From assembly GCA_028687575.1 (NCBI GenBank), contig JAQTZW010000003.1, positions 1 to 64,000 of the forward strand: DNA of 64,000 nt. Reading direction: 5' to 3'. Origin of the DNA: Gallionella sp. GTDB lineage: Bacteria > Pseudomonadota > Gammaproteobacteria > Burkholderiales > Gallionellaceae. Below, one piece after another: positions 46,513 to 55,261 of this stretch. Position numbers and translations under genes: made by a program. A model generated the notes under the pieces. That model searched no databases. It was not told the DNA's origin and was given only the letters and a program-made list of their open reading frames with translations. The stretch's first letter is position 1, and every line of letters begins with the position of its first letter.

Positions 46513-46947
46513 ATGAAAAATGTACAAAAAGGTTTTACCCTGATCGAATTGATGATCGTTGTTGCGATCATCGGTATTCTGGCTGCCGTTGCGATCCCGG
46601 CTTACCAGGATTACACCGCCAAGGCGCAAGCTTCTGAAGCTTTCGTGCTGCTGGATGGTCTGAAGTCTTCTATCTCCGATACAGTCGGTCAAGATCCTTC
46701 TGCAACAGGCTGCGCAATTCCAGCTGGTGCTGTGACTGCCGGTAAGTATGTTGCCACCATCACTGCAGCTTGGGGTGCTCCTAACTGCGACCTGACTGCT
46801 ACTTACAAGGCTGCTGGCGTTGCAACTCCGCTGCAAGGCAGAACCGTTATCCTGCGTTTTGATAGCGGTACCGGTGCGTTTGTTACATCTCAAGCAACAA
46901 CTAGTGGTACTTTGCCAGTCAAGTTTATCCCAGTTGCCTGGAAGTAA
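46513..46947 (+). CDS. pilA: Type IV major pilin PilA
   Basis: A 144-residue prepilin. The leader MKNVQKG is short and basic, cleavage would be before Phe in KG/FTLIE, and Glu5 of the mature protein is present. The helix [22 protein letters not shown] is typical, and a C-terminal Cys pair (TGCAIP and PNCDL) forms the likely D-loop. RBS AGGAG (about 46502-46506). A strong terminator follows and a sigma-54 promoter precedes it, so it is expressed as a monocistronic high-level pilin. A near-copy lies just downstream. Confidence 0.95.
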   Translation: MKNVQKGFTLIELMIVVAIIGILAAVAIPAYQDYTAKAQASEAFVLLDGLKSSISDTVGQDPSATGCAIPAGAVTAGKYVATITAAWGAPNCDLTATYKAAGVATPLQGRTVILRFDSGTGAFVTSQATTSGTLPVKFIPVAWK

Positions 46948-46992
46948 TAGCTACTCAGGTTCAGGTCAAGCTGGCATGAACCTGATGTGCTG

Positions 46993-47024
46993 AAATAAGC
47001 CTCCTTTGGGAGGCTTATTTTTTT
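46993..47024 (+). terminator. Rho-independent terminator after pilA
   Basis: Twelve-base arms AAATAAGCCTCC and GGAGGCTTATTT enclose a 4-nt loop and run into a T tract ending at 47024. Confidence 0.9.
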
Positions 47025-47066
47025 ATGTTGTGGTAGCATCCAAAAAAACTAGCGGATGGGGGAGGT

Positions 47067-47501
47067 ATGACGCATTCTCAAAAGGGATACACCATGATAG
47101 AGGTATTAATTGTCATGGCGATCATCGGCATCCTGGCCGCCTTGGCTATGTCTAGCTATCAATATAATATTGCCAAATCTCAGTCAGTCGAAGCTTTCGA
47201 TCTGCTGGGTGGATTGAAATCCACCATCATTGCGGATGTGGCCCAAGAGCCCTCTGTCTACACTTGCGGCTTACCGCCCAAATCGGTGACCTCGGGTAAC
47301 TATGTGGCTTCCATCGTGGCGCAGTGGAACCCGCCCAATTGTGACTTGGTGGCAACTTTTGCCAATACCGGGATTGCCCAGCCCTTGCGGGGCAAGACGG
47401 TCATCTTGCGGTTTGACAGCACCACCGGATTCTTCGTGATGAGCAAGGCGGCGACTGGTTTCACACTTCCTGCGGAGTATGTGCCTTCAAATTGGAAATG
47501 A
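47067..47501 (+). CDS. Second type IV pilin, PilA paralog
   Basis: A 144-residue prepilin of exactly the same length as the pilin upstream, with leader MTHSQKG and cleavage before Tyr in KG/YTMIEV. Glu5 is kept. The first helix is altered ([19 protein letters not shown], lacking the usual Pro22). The body is collinear with the upstream pilin ([36 protein letters not shown]), with the same Cys pair (YTCGLP and PNCDL). RBS GGGGGAGG lies just before ATG 47067. It is separated from pilA by a terminator, so expression may be lower or from its own promoter. Confidence 0.9.
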   Translation: MTHSQKGYTMIEVLIVMAIIGILAALAMSSYQYNIAKSQSVEAFDLLGGLKSTIIADVAQEPSVYTCGLPPKSVTSGNYVASIVAQWNPPNCDLVATFANTGIAQPLRGKTVILRFDSTTGFFVMSKAATGFTLPAEYVPSNWK

Positions 47502-47573
47502 GAGTCGCTGGATGTTGAGGTAGGGTGTACAGAAAGTGCCTCCCACTCGCGCTTGAGAGCGACACTTGACTGT

Positions 47574-49007
47574 CTATTTCTTCACTTGCGCACTTGCCAT
47601 CTCGCGCAGTTCGCGCAAATCGCTTTCGATTGCGGAAAGCTCATAAAAACTTCCCCCCGCGTGTTTGGCCAGTTCCAGTTGTTCAATGGCGCCCATTAGA
47701 TTGCCCTGCCAGGCGTAGCTGTAAGCCTGCGCCTGATGCTGCTGTAGCGGCAGGTCCATCATGTTGTAACTGCGCGCCTGCAAATCGTAGAGTCGCGTGT
47801 CGCTGGGGTGGCGGGTGATCTGTTCGGTCAGTAGTGTCACTGCGGTTTCTGGCTGATTACTTTGCAGCAGCAGATCGGCATAGTCGTAAATGAGTGCGCG
47901 ATGTTGTGGGAAATTCAGTACGGCCTTGCTGTAGAAGGCCAGCGTGTCGGGTGCATGGGCTGCGCGTTTGACTTGTCCGGCCAGCGTCTCAAGCATGGGG
48001 TCGTGTTGCGAGGCGGGGCTCTCTTGGGCCTGTTGTTGCAGGGTGTTCAGTTCCTGTGAGGCGCGTGCCACCTGATTGTTGCGCAACAATGAGATCACCA
48101 GCCCGTAGCGTTGCGCGATCGGATTGCCGTGCTTGCGGGTGGTCAGCGCTTCGGTGAAATAACTGATCGCGTCCTGCGCGGTCTTCTGCCCGGCGATCAG
48201 CTTGGTGCGCACCAATTGGAAATCCAGACTGTCGGCCAGCAAGCGGTAAGGTTGTTTGTTTACACGGTTTTCGATATCGGCGATGCGGTCGCTGGTGACT
48301 GGATGGGTGCGCAGGTAGTTGGGCGCGTTGCCATCCACCAATCGCGTTGCGCGCTGCAGCTTGTCGAGAAAATCAGGCATCGCATGCGTGTTGAAGTTCG
48401 CCTTTTGCAGAATATCCAGCCCTAGGCGGTCGGCCTCCTGTTCAAAACTGCGGGTGAAATCGAGCTGTTTCTGCATTGCGCGTGCCTGTACGCCAGCCAT
48501 CGTCGCTTGTGCGGCTTGCGGGTTGCTGCGCGCGGCGAGGATGGCCACGGCGATGGCCGCCATCGAGGCCATCGAATCCCCTTTCTGTGCTGCCACCATG
48601 CGCGCCAGATGGTGCTGCGTGACGTGGGCGATCTCGTGGCTCAGCACCGAGGCCAGTTCCGATTCGCTCTCCGTGGTCAGCAACAGGCCGGCATTCACGC
48701 CTATGAAGCCGCCGGGCAGCGCGAAGGCGTTCACGTTGTAATCGTTAAGCGCGAAGAATTCGAAGTTGAGCGAAGGTTCGTTGCTGAACTCGATCAACCG
48801 GTAACCGAGTTGGTTCAGGTAGTCATTGATCTCGGGGTCATCCAGATACATCTTGCCGGCGCGTATTTCTCGCATACTCTGCTGGCCGACCTGGCGTTCC
48901 TGCATGGGATTGAGCGCGGCTTGCGAGACGTCACCCAGATCGGGCAGTCCGTCACTGATGGCGCACGGCGGGAAACTCAGCAAAATTAGCAGAAGCGTCT
49001 TTTTCAT
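47574..49007 (-). CDS. BepA/YfgC-like periplasmic M48 metalloprotease
   Basis: A 477-residue exported protein: signal MKKTLLLILLSFPPCAIS, then an M48 domain with the zinc motif LSHEIAHVTQHH, the third ligand in FEQEADRLGLDIL, and a C-terminal TPR-rich domain (about 300-470). BepA in E. coli degrades or assists assembly of outer-membrane proteins such as LptD. Start 49007 is chosen because the signal begins there; the frame is open 144 bp further without a signal. It is convergent with the second pilin. Confidence 0.9.
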   Translation of the reverse strand: MKKTLLLILLSFPPCAISDGLPDLGDVSQAALNPMQERQVGQQSMREIRAGKMYLDDPEINDYLNQLGYRLIEFSNEPSLNFEFFALNDYNVNAFALPGGFIGVNAGLLLTTESESELASVLSHEIAHVTQHHLARMVAAQKGDSMASMAAIAVAILAARSNPQAAQATMAGVQARAMQKQLDFTRSFEQEADRLGLDILQKANFNTHAMPDFLDKLQRATRLVDGNAPNYLRTHPVTSDRIADIENRVNKQPYRLLADSLDFQLVRTKLIAGQKTAQDAISYFTEALTTRKHGNPIAQRYGLVISLLRNNQVARASQELNTLQQQAQESPASQHDPMLETLAGQVKRAAHAPDTLAFYSKAVLNFPQHRALIYDYADLLLQSNQPETAVTLLTEQITRHPSDTRLYDLQARSYNMMDLPLQQHQAQAYSYAWQGNLMGAIEQLELAKHAGGSFYELSAIESDLRELREMASAQVKK

Positions 49008-49159
49008 GCCCGTTATGATAAACGGAATGCTCGGGTTTAGGGAGGCGCGATTCACAGCGTGATGACGGTCATGGTGAGCGCAGGTGTTGCGGGCTGGGAG
49101 TGCTGGACTTTGCGAACAAGAGTGTTCAAAATCCGCATCCTGAAAAAACAACCGAAGGA

Positions 49160-49480
49160 ATGAGCGTGGCTGGATTCAAGAATATTACCGTCGCCGAGCT
49201 GGCGACTCTGTTGCAACAAGGTGAGTTGCGTCTGGTTGATGTGCGCACTGATGCGGAAGTGGCACGCGGCAAGATCCCGCAAGGCGACTCACTGCCGTTG
49301 CATTTATTGCCGCTGCGCATCAACGAAATGGATAAATCCGCCCGCACGGTGTTCTATTGCCAAATGGGTGGCCGTTCGGCACAAGCCGCCGCGTTTGCAG
49401 AAGCAAACGGTTTCACCGATGTCTACAACCTGCAAGGCGGCATCACCGCCTGGGCGCACGCCGGAATGCCGCTGGCATGA
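49160..49480 (+). CDS. Rhodanese-like sulfurtransferase
   Basis: A 106-residue single-domain rhodanese: LRLVDVRTDAEVARGKIPQGDSL, then the catalytic Cys in VFYCQMGGRSAQAA and LQGGITAWAHAGMPL at the end. The active loop CQMGGRS is the usual 6-7 residue size. ATG 49160 follows AAGGA at 7 bp. It overlaps tusA by 4 bp, so a sulfur-relay partnership is likely. Confidence 0.9.
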   Translation: MSVAGFKNITVAELATLLQQGELRLVDVRTDAEVARGKIPQGDSLPLHLLPLRINEMDKSARTVFYCQMGGRSAQAAAFAEANGFTDVYNLQGGITAWAHAGMPLA

Positions 49481-49734
49481 CGGACGAAGCGAATATCTTC
49501 TCGGGACAGCCGTATGACGTCGAACTGGACGCGCGCCGGCTGGTGTGCCCGATGCCCATCCTGCGCACCAAGCGCTCGCTGGCGGGCATGAGCAGCGGGC
49601 AGGTGCTGAAGGTGGTGGCCACCGACAAGGAAGCGCCCAAGGATTTCGAAGTGTTCTGCCGCCAGACCGGCAACGAACAGTTGCTGTCGGTCGAGCAGGA
49701 CGGCGAATTCGTGGTACTGATCCGCCGCCGCTAA
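49477..49734 (+). CDS. tusA: TusA-family sulfur carrier protein
   Basis: An 85-residue protein with the CPxP signature in LVCPMPILRTK and the C-terminal strand FVVLIRRR. TusA proteins carry sulfur for tRNA 2-thiouridine or for oxidative sulfur metabolism. Being fused by overlap to a rhodanese suggests transfer from that enzyme. ATG 49477 overlaps the preceding TGA (ATGA). Confidence 0.92.
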   Translation: MTDEANIFSGQPYDVELDARRLVCPMPILRTKRSLAGMSSGQVLKVVATDKEAPKDFEVFCRQTGNEQLLSVEQDGEFVVLIRRR

Positions 49735-49941
49735 AACCAACCCCTCCTAACCTCCCCTAAAACCAACCCCTCCCGACCTCCCCTTGTCAGGGGAGGCGAA
49801 TGATACTCACCGATCTGCTCCTCCCCTTGTCGGGGGGAGGGGGCGAGCGGTACTCACCGATCTGTTCCTCCCCCGAAGTGGGGTAAGCAGGCATTCCGCG
49901 AAGCGGAAGCTCGCATAAGGGGAGGCTGGGAGGGGTTAAGG
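49732..49941. repeat. Composite palindromic repeat region between tusA and valS
   Basis: About 210 bp of repeat DNA starting at the tusA stop. Two tandem copies of AACCAACCCCTCCYRACCTC occur near 49736 and 49762, and an inverted copy (GGGGAGGCTGGGAGGGGTTA) ends the block at about 49921-49940. Inside are two copies of TACTCACCGATCTG and short GGGGAG/CTCCCC hairpins. The 49880-49926 part is related to the repeat at 44481-44527. No gene. It may serve as a bidirectional terminator for the converging tusA and valS transcripts. Confidence 0.7.
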
Positions 49942-49953
49942 AAGGGTTAAGGT

Positions 49954-52749
49954 TTACCCCAGCTTGGCCCGCTGCGCCTGCACTTGCGCCAGTGTCGATC
50001 CGAAGTCGCTCATGCGCTTCTTTTCCTGCTCCACCACGGCAACCGGGGCGCGCGCGACGAAACTCTCGTTGCCGAGTTTGGCTTCGGTCTTGGCGATCTC
50101 GCCCTGCAAGCGGGCGATCTCCTTGTCCAGCCGTTCGCGCTCGGCGGCGACGTCAATCTCGACCTTCAGCATCAGTTTGAAACTGCCCACGATGGCGACC
50201 GCTGCCGCATCTTCGCCCGGTAGTTCGGCTGTAATCTGCACTTCGCTGAGTTTGGCCAGCGCGCTGAGGTAGGGCGCCAGCGCTTCCAGCGTGGCGGCAT
50301 CACCGGCGGCGATCAGCGGCACGCGGGCGGCGGGCGACAGGTTCATCTCGCTGCGCAGACGGCGGCAGGCGTTGACCATCTCCTGCAGCAGAGCGATCTG
50401 TTCCAGCGCGGCGCTGTCCATCCGGCCCAGGTCGGCGGCAGGATAGGGTTGCAGCATGATGGAGGCTCCCGATCGGCCGGCCAGTGGTACAACCGACTGC
50501 CACAGTTCCTCGGTGATGAACGGGATGATGGGGTGCGCCAGGCGCAGGATGGTCTCCAGCACGCGCACCAGATTGCGGCGCGTGGCTCGCTGCTGCGCCT
50601 CGTTGCCGTTGGCGATCTGCACCTTGGCCAGTTCCACATACCAGTCGCAATAGGTGTTCCACACCAGTTCATACACGGTGCGCGCGGCCATGTCGAAGCG
50701 GTAGTCGGCGAAATGCTGCGCCATCTCGGCTTCGGCCTGTTGCAGCACGCTGATCATCCAGCGGTCGGCGGCGGAGAATTCCAGCGGCAGGCTCTCGTCC
50801 AGCCCGGTGTCGTGGCCATCGCAGTTCATCAGCACGAAGCGCGTGGCATTCCACAGCTTGTTGCAGAAGTTGCGATAACCCTCGCAGCGTTGCATGTCGA
50901 ATTTGATGTCGCGGCCCGGCGAGGCGAGGCTGGCGAAGGTGAAGCGCAGCGCGTCGGTGCCGAACGCCGGGATGCCCTTGGGGAATTCCTTGCGGGTGTG
51001 TTTCTCTATCTGCGCTGCCTGCTTCGGGTTCATCAGGCCGGTGGTGCGCTTCTTCACCAGCGAATCGAGGTCTATGCCGTCTATCAGGTCTATCGGATCG
51101 AGTACGTTGCCCTTGGATTTGGACATCTTCTGGCCTTCCGCGTCGCGGATCAGGCCGTGTACGTACACATCCTTGAACGGGATCTTGCCGGTGATGTGTT
51201 TGGTCATCATAACCATGCGCGCAACCCAGAAGAAGATGATGTCGAAGCCGGTGACCAGCACCGAGGATGGCAGGTATTGCTGCACGAACGGATTCGCTGC
51301 ATCCTTTGCCGCGTCGCCGGTCCAGTCCAGCGTCGAGAATGGCCACAGCGCCGACGAGAACCAGGTATCCAGCACGTCGGCATCGCGGTCCAGTTGCCCG
51401 GCATAGCCGGCCTTGTCGGCCAACTGGCGTGCCTCGGCCTCGTCATGGGCGACGAACACTTCGCCGTTGGTGCCGTACCAAGCCGGAATCTGGTGTCCCC
51501 ACCACAGCTGGCGCGAGATGCACCAGTCCTGGATGTTGTTGAGCCACTGGTTGTAAGTGTTGACCCAGTTCTCCGGGTGGAACTTGATCTCGCCGGAACT
51601 CACGCATTCCAGCGCCTGTTCGGTGATGCTCTTGCCGCCATCGCCCGGCTTGCTCATCGCCACGAACCACTGGTCGGTCAGCATCGGTTCGATCACCACG
51701 CCGGTGCGGTCGCCGCGCGGTACTTTCAGCTTGTGCTTGTCGGCCTTGATGAACAGGCTGGCGGCTTCCAGGTCGGCAACGATGGCTTTGCGTGCGTCGA
51801 AGCGGTCCATGGCGCGATATTTTTCGGGGGCGTGGTCGTTGATCTTCGCGTCCAGCGTCAGGATGGAGATCATTTCCAGTTTGTGGCGCTGGCCGACGGC
51901 GTAGTCGTTGAAGTCGTGCGCGGGCGTGACTTTCACCACGCCAGTGCCGAATTCGCGGTCCACGTATTCGTCGGCGATGACCGGGATAGTGCGACCGCAC
52001 AGCGGCAGCGTGACTTGCTGGCCGATCAGGTGTTTATAGCGCTCGTCCTCGGGATGCACCATCACCGCCACGTCGCCCAGCATGGTTTCGGGGCGGGTGG
52101 TGGCGACGACCAGATGCCCGGAGCCGTCCGCCAGCGGGTACTGGATGTGGTACATGAAACCGTCTTCTTCTTCCTGCACTACTTCGAGGTCGGAAACCGC
52201 CGTATGCAGTTTCGGGTCCCAGTTCACCAGCCGCTTGCCGCGATAAATCAGGCCCTCGTTGAACAGGCGCACGAAGGTGTCCGTGACGGTCTTGTTCAGC
52301 GCCGGATCCATGGTGAAGCGCTCGCGCGACCAGTCTGGCGAAGTGCCCATCCGGCGCATCTGTTTGGTGATGGTGTTGCCTGAATATTCCTTCCACTCCC
52401 ACACTTTTTCGATGAAGGCCTCGCGCCCCAGGTCGTGGCGGCTGACACCCTGCGCGTCCAACTGGCGCTCCACCACGATCTGTGTGGCGATGCCCGCGTG
52501 ATCGGTGCCCGGCTGCCACAGGGTGTTGTCGCCGCGCATCCGGTGGAAGCGGGTCAGCGTGTCCATCAGCGTCTGGTTGAAGCCGTGCCCCATGTGCAGC
52601 GTGCCGGTGACGTTGGGCGGCGGCAGCAGGATGCAGAAATTTTCCGGGTTGGCGCTGTCCGTGCCGGCGTGGAAATGGCCGGCGTTTTCCCACTCGGGAT
52701 ACCAGCGCGATTCGATGGAGGCGGGTTCAAAACTTTTGGTGAGTTCCAT
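49954..52749 (-). CDS. valS: Valyl-tRNA synthetase
   Basis: A 931-residue class I synthetase: [17 protein letters not shown] carries the HIGH-type motif (LHMGHG), KMSKSKGN the KMSKS motif (about 538), an editing domain lies between, and the C-terminal 65 residues form a tRNA-binding coiled coil ([19 protein letters not shown]). Full length. A large open frame on the opposite strand is an artefact. ATG 52749 is followed upstream by the small hypothetical gene and holC, a common arrangement. Confidence 0.97.
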   Translation of the reverse strand: MELTKSFEPASIESRWYPEWENAGHFHAGTDSANPENFCILLPPPNVTGTLHMGHGFNQTLMDTLTRFHRMRGDNTLWQPGTDHAGIATQIVVERQLDAQGVSRHDLGREAFIEKVWEWKEYSGNTITKQMRRMGTSPDWSRERFTMDPALNKTVTDTFVRLFNEGLIYRGKRLVNWDPKLHTAVSDLEVVQEEEDGFMYHIQYPLADGSGHLVVATTRPETMLGDVAVMVHPEDERYKHLIGQQVTLPLCGRTIPVIADEYVDREFGTGVVKVTPAHDFNDYAVGQRHKLEMISILTLDAKINDHAPEKYRAMDRFDARKAIVADLEAASLFIKADKHKLKVPRGDRTGVVIEPMLTDQWFVAMSKPGDGGKSITEQALECVSSGEIKFHPENWVNTYNQWLNNIQDWCISRQLWWGHQIPAWYGTNGEVFVAHDEAEARQLADKAGYAGQLDRDADVLDTWFSSALWPFSTLDWTGDAAKDAANPFVQQYLPSSVLVTGFDIIFFWVARMVMMTKHITGKIPFKDVYVHGLIRDAEGQKMSKSKGNVLDPIDLIDGIDLDSLVKKRTTGLMNPKQAAQIEKHTRKEFPKGIPAFGTDALRFTFASLASPGRDIKFDMQRCEGYRNFCNKLWNATRFVLMNCDGHDTGLDESLPLEFSAADRWMISVLQQAEAEMAQHFADYRFDMAARTVYELVWNTYCDWYVELAKVQIANGNEAQQRATRRNLVRVLETILRLAHPIIPFITEELWQSVVPLAGRSGASIMLQPYPAADLGRMDSAALEQIALLQEMVNACRRLRSEMNLSPAARVPLIAAGDAATLEALAPYLSALAKLSEVQITAELPGEDAAAVAIVGSFKLMLKVEIDVAAERERLDKEIARLQGEIAKTEAKLGNESFVARAPVAVVEQEKKRMSDFGSTLAQVQAQRAKLG

Positions 52750-52839
52750 GGCAATACCTTGTGACTGAGAGCCGAATTACGGCTGTGCGAAAAGGGGGCG
52801 ATTATACAGCAGGGTGGGGCTGGCTTGACGAGAGGGCGC

Positions 52840-53310
52840 TTATTCGCGCTTGTGATGCGCCAGTGCATCGCGCAGCAGTTGCGGCAATTCGGCCTTGAAT
52901 TCGCTGACCGCCAGTTCAACCGCCAGTCTTTGCAGCTGTTCGAGCTGGCTGTTGAGTTTGTTGGTGAATATGGTGGAGAGATGTTCCTCGATATGTAGCA
53001 ACAGGTATGAAATTTCCTCGCTGGTGAATGCGTTTACTTCCTGGCTGATGGGTGCTTCTATCGCAACGGCCTCAGTGAGAGGCTCTGCAACGGGTGGCAA
53101 GTTTTCGGGAAAAGGTTCCGTGTCGTGCACAAGTACTGCTTGAGGCAGGGGCATATCGTCTGGAGCGACAATTTCCAGCAGCGGTAAGTCGTCCAGTTCC
53201 GTATCGGGTGAGCCGACGATTTCAGTGAGCAACGGCAATTCCTCTGCCGGTGGCGGACTGACGATCTCGGTCAGGAAGGGCAGGTCGTCAGGCAGTGCGT
53301 CCTGCGTCAT
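52840..53310 (-). CDS. Small acidic protein with LPxLTEIV repeats
   Basis: A 156-residue protein between holC and valS. The N-terminal half is Pro/Asp/Glu-rich and holds three copies of a short unit: LPFLTEIV, LPLLTEIV and LPLLEIV. The C-terminal half is helical (EEISYLLLHIEEHLSTIF and LEQLQRLAVELAVSEFKAELPQLLRDAL). The unit resembles the repeat seen in DUF2486 proteins of betaproteobacteria; assignment is tentative. It overlaps holC by 4 bp (ATGA), so it is translated with it. Function unknown. Confidence 0.72.
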   Translation of the reverse strand: MTQDALPDDLPFLTEIVSPPPAEELPLLTEIVGSPDTELDDLPLLEIVAPDDMPLPQAVLVHDTEPFPENLPPVAEPLTEAVAIEAPISQEVNAFTSEEISYLLLHIEEHLSTIFTNKLNSQLEQLQRLAVELAVSEFKAELPQLLRDALAHHKRE

Positions 53311-53738
53311 GTCTGTTGCTCCCCGGATAGGTCGAAATGGCGCAATTCGTAGCCGCGATCCCGGTAAAACTTGTAACGTTCGCGCCCGAGTCGACTGTCT
53401 TCGGCGTGGGTGCCGATGATCTCAATGACGCGTTCGAAACGGCTGAAGTACGGCACGCACTGGTCGTGCAGGCTGATCAGCAGGTCGTGGTGCGGGAATC
53501 GGTCTTTGCCGTGACTGAGTAGCACCGGGGTCTGCGCGGCGGACTCCGCATCGCTTGAACAGTGCGGGATGAAGGCGGTGTCCGGAAAATGCCAGAGCAG
53601 TCTGTCCAACGCCCCATAACTGGCGGCATCGGGCAGGCTGATGACGGTCTTGAGGCCGTTCTGCATGGCCTTGTGGCTCAACTGACACACGGTGCGTAGT
53701 TTGTCGGGAGAGCCGGTGTAGAAGTCTATGCGGGTCAT
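53307..53738 (-). CDS. holC: DNA polymerase III chi subunit HolC
   Basis: A 143-residue protein starting MTRIDFYTG and following the chi fold: the LLWHFPDTAFIPHC segment (the L-W-x-F region of chi), then HDLLISLHDQCVPYFSRFERVIEI, and the final RERYKFYRDRGYELRHFDL. Chi links the clamp loader to SSB. ATG 53738 overlaps the pepA stop (ATGA), a conserved pepA-holC-valS arrangement. Confidence 0.92.
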   Translation of the reverse strand: MTRIDFYTGSPDKLRTVCQLSHKAMQNGLKTVISLPDAASYGALDRLLWHFPDTAFIPHCSSDAESAAQTPVLLSHGKDRFPHHDLLISLHDQCVPYFSRFERVIEIIGTHAEDSRLGRERYKFYRDRGYELRHFDLSGEQQT

Positions 53739-55228
53739 TGCGCTGCGGCTTGGGTGCGCCGGATCAGGTATTGCGTGAGCAGCGGCACGGGGCGACCGGT
53801 TGCGCCCTTGTCCTTGCCCGACTTCCATGCGGTGCCGGCAATATCCAGATGCGCCCAGCGGTAGTCCTTGGTGAAGCGTGACAGGAAGCAAGCAGCCGTG
53901 ATGCTGCCAGCCTCGCGCCCGCCGATGTTTTGCAGGTCGGCAAAGTTGCTGTCGAGTTGCGGCTGGTATTCGTCCCACAGCGGCAACTGCCAGACGCGGT
54001 CGCCGGCGTAGTCGCCCGCTTCGAGCAATTCGCTCGCCAGCGGCTGCTGATTGCTGAACAGGCCGCTGGCTACACCGCCCAGCGCGATCACGCAGGCGCC
54101 GGTGAGTGTGGCGATATCCACCACGGTGTCCGGTTCAAAGCGCGCCGCATAGGTCAGCGCGTCGCACAGGATCAGCCGGCCTTCGGCATCGGTGTTGAGA
54201 ATCTCGATGGTCAATCCCGCCATGCTGGTGACGATGTCGCCCGGCTTGCAGGCCGCGCCGTCCGGCATGTTCTCGCTGCTGGGGATGATGCCGATCACAT
54301 TCATCTCCAGCCCCATTTCGGCTACCGCCTGCAGGGTGCCGAGTACGCTGGCTGCGCCACACATGTCGTATTTCATCTCATCCATAGAAGCGCCTGGCTT
54401 GAGTGAGATGCCGCCAGAGTCGAAGGTCAAGCCCTTGCCGACCAGCACCACGGGCTTCTGTTTCTTGTTAGTGCCGCGATATTCCAGCGTAATCAATTTG
54501 GCTGGTTGGCGGCTGCCGCGTGAAACCGACAACAACGAGTGCATGCCAAGTTTTTCCATGTCCTTTTCTTCTAGGACGGTGGCCTTGAGCGGGTATTTCT
54601 CAGCCAGCGCCAGCGCCTGCTCCGCCAGATAGCTTGGGGTGCAGATGTTGCCGGGCAGGTTGCCCAGTTCTTTGGCCAGTTTCACACCGTGGGCGGTGGC
54701 AACGGCTTGCAACAGTGCAGTCTTGGCGGCGCTATCCGGTTTTTTCGCACAGCCCAGCGTTAGCTTTTTCAGCAGCGGCTTGTCGGCGGGTTTGCTCTTG
54801 AGTTGGTCGCTGCGATAGATGGAATCGCTGCCGGCCATAACGATCTGGCTGATCTTCCAATTGGTGTCGCGTTCCTTCACCGCCAGATCGGTGAGGTATA
54901 GCGCGGCATTTTTGCAGGGCGTTTTGTGCAAAGCAGCAAAGGTGGCGCGCAGTACGTCCAGAAATTGTTTGGCACCGAGTTCGTCCGGCGCTCCCAAGCC
55001 CACCAGTAACACGCGTTCGGCTGGTGCGCCGTTCGGGGTGGGCAGCATCAGCACGCTGCCTGCTTTGCCGGTCAGGTCGCCGCTCGCAATCAGCTTGCTC
55101 AATTGGCGAGCGGTCGCATGGTCGAAAGTTTGTGCTGCGGGTGACAGGATGCCGTCCTGATACACGCCCAAAACGACGCAGGCGCTGTGCTGCTGCTCCG
55201 GACTGCTTTGTTTTATGCTAAATTCCAC
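53735..55228 (-). CDS. pepA: Leucyl aminopeptidase PepA
   Basis: A 497-residue M17 peptidase. The metal and catalytic segments are GKGLTFDSGGISLKPG, MKYDMCGAASVLG and the signature NTDAEGRLILCDAL. The N-terminal macro-like domain has LMLPTPNGAPAERVLLVGLG. It removes N-terminal residues, and in E. coli PepA also binds DNA in site-specific recombination and carAB regulation. The gene is divergent from lptF with a 33-bp gap between start codons. Confidence 0.96.
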   Translation of the reverse strand: MEFSIKQSSPEQQHSACVVLGVYQDGILSPAAQTFDHATARQLSKLIASGDLTGKAGSVLMLPTPNGAPAERVLLVGLGAPDELGAKQFLDVLRATFAALHKTPCKNAALYLTDLAVKERDTNWKISQIVMAGSDSIYRSDQLKSKPADKPLLKKLTLGCAKKPDSAAKTALLQAVATAHGVKLAKELGNLPGNICTPSYLAEQALALAEKYPLKATVLEEKDMEKLGMHSLLSVSRGSRQPAKLITLEYRGTNKKQKPVVLVGKGLTFDSGGISLKPGASMDEMKYDMCGAASVLGTLQAVAEMGLEMNVIGIIPSSENMPDGAACKPGDIVTSMAGLTIEILNTDAEGRLILCDALTYAARFEPDTVVDIATLTGACVIALGGVASGLFSNQQPLASELLEAGDYAGDRVWQLPLWDEYQPQLDSNFADLQNIGGREAGSITAACFLSRFTKDYRWAHLDIAGTAWKSGKDKGATGRPVPLLTQYLIRRTQAAAQ

Positions 55229-55261
55229 GCGTCACTCCTGTCTATTCTAGTTACATTTTCA

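Noticed and set aside
47520-47572. Possible terminator between the second pilin and the M48 protease gene
   Set aside because: Only a weak, interrupted stem (AAGTG..CACTT) with no T run.
49732-49941. Repeat block after tusA considered as a CRISPR array
   Set aside because: Units are irregular, partly inverted, without uniform spacers.
50449-52383. 644-residue open frame on the strand opposite valS
   Set aside because: Entirely inside valS, which has full motifs; translation is His/Arg/Val-rich as expected for an antisense shadow in GC-rich DNA.
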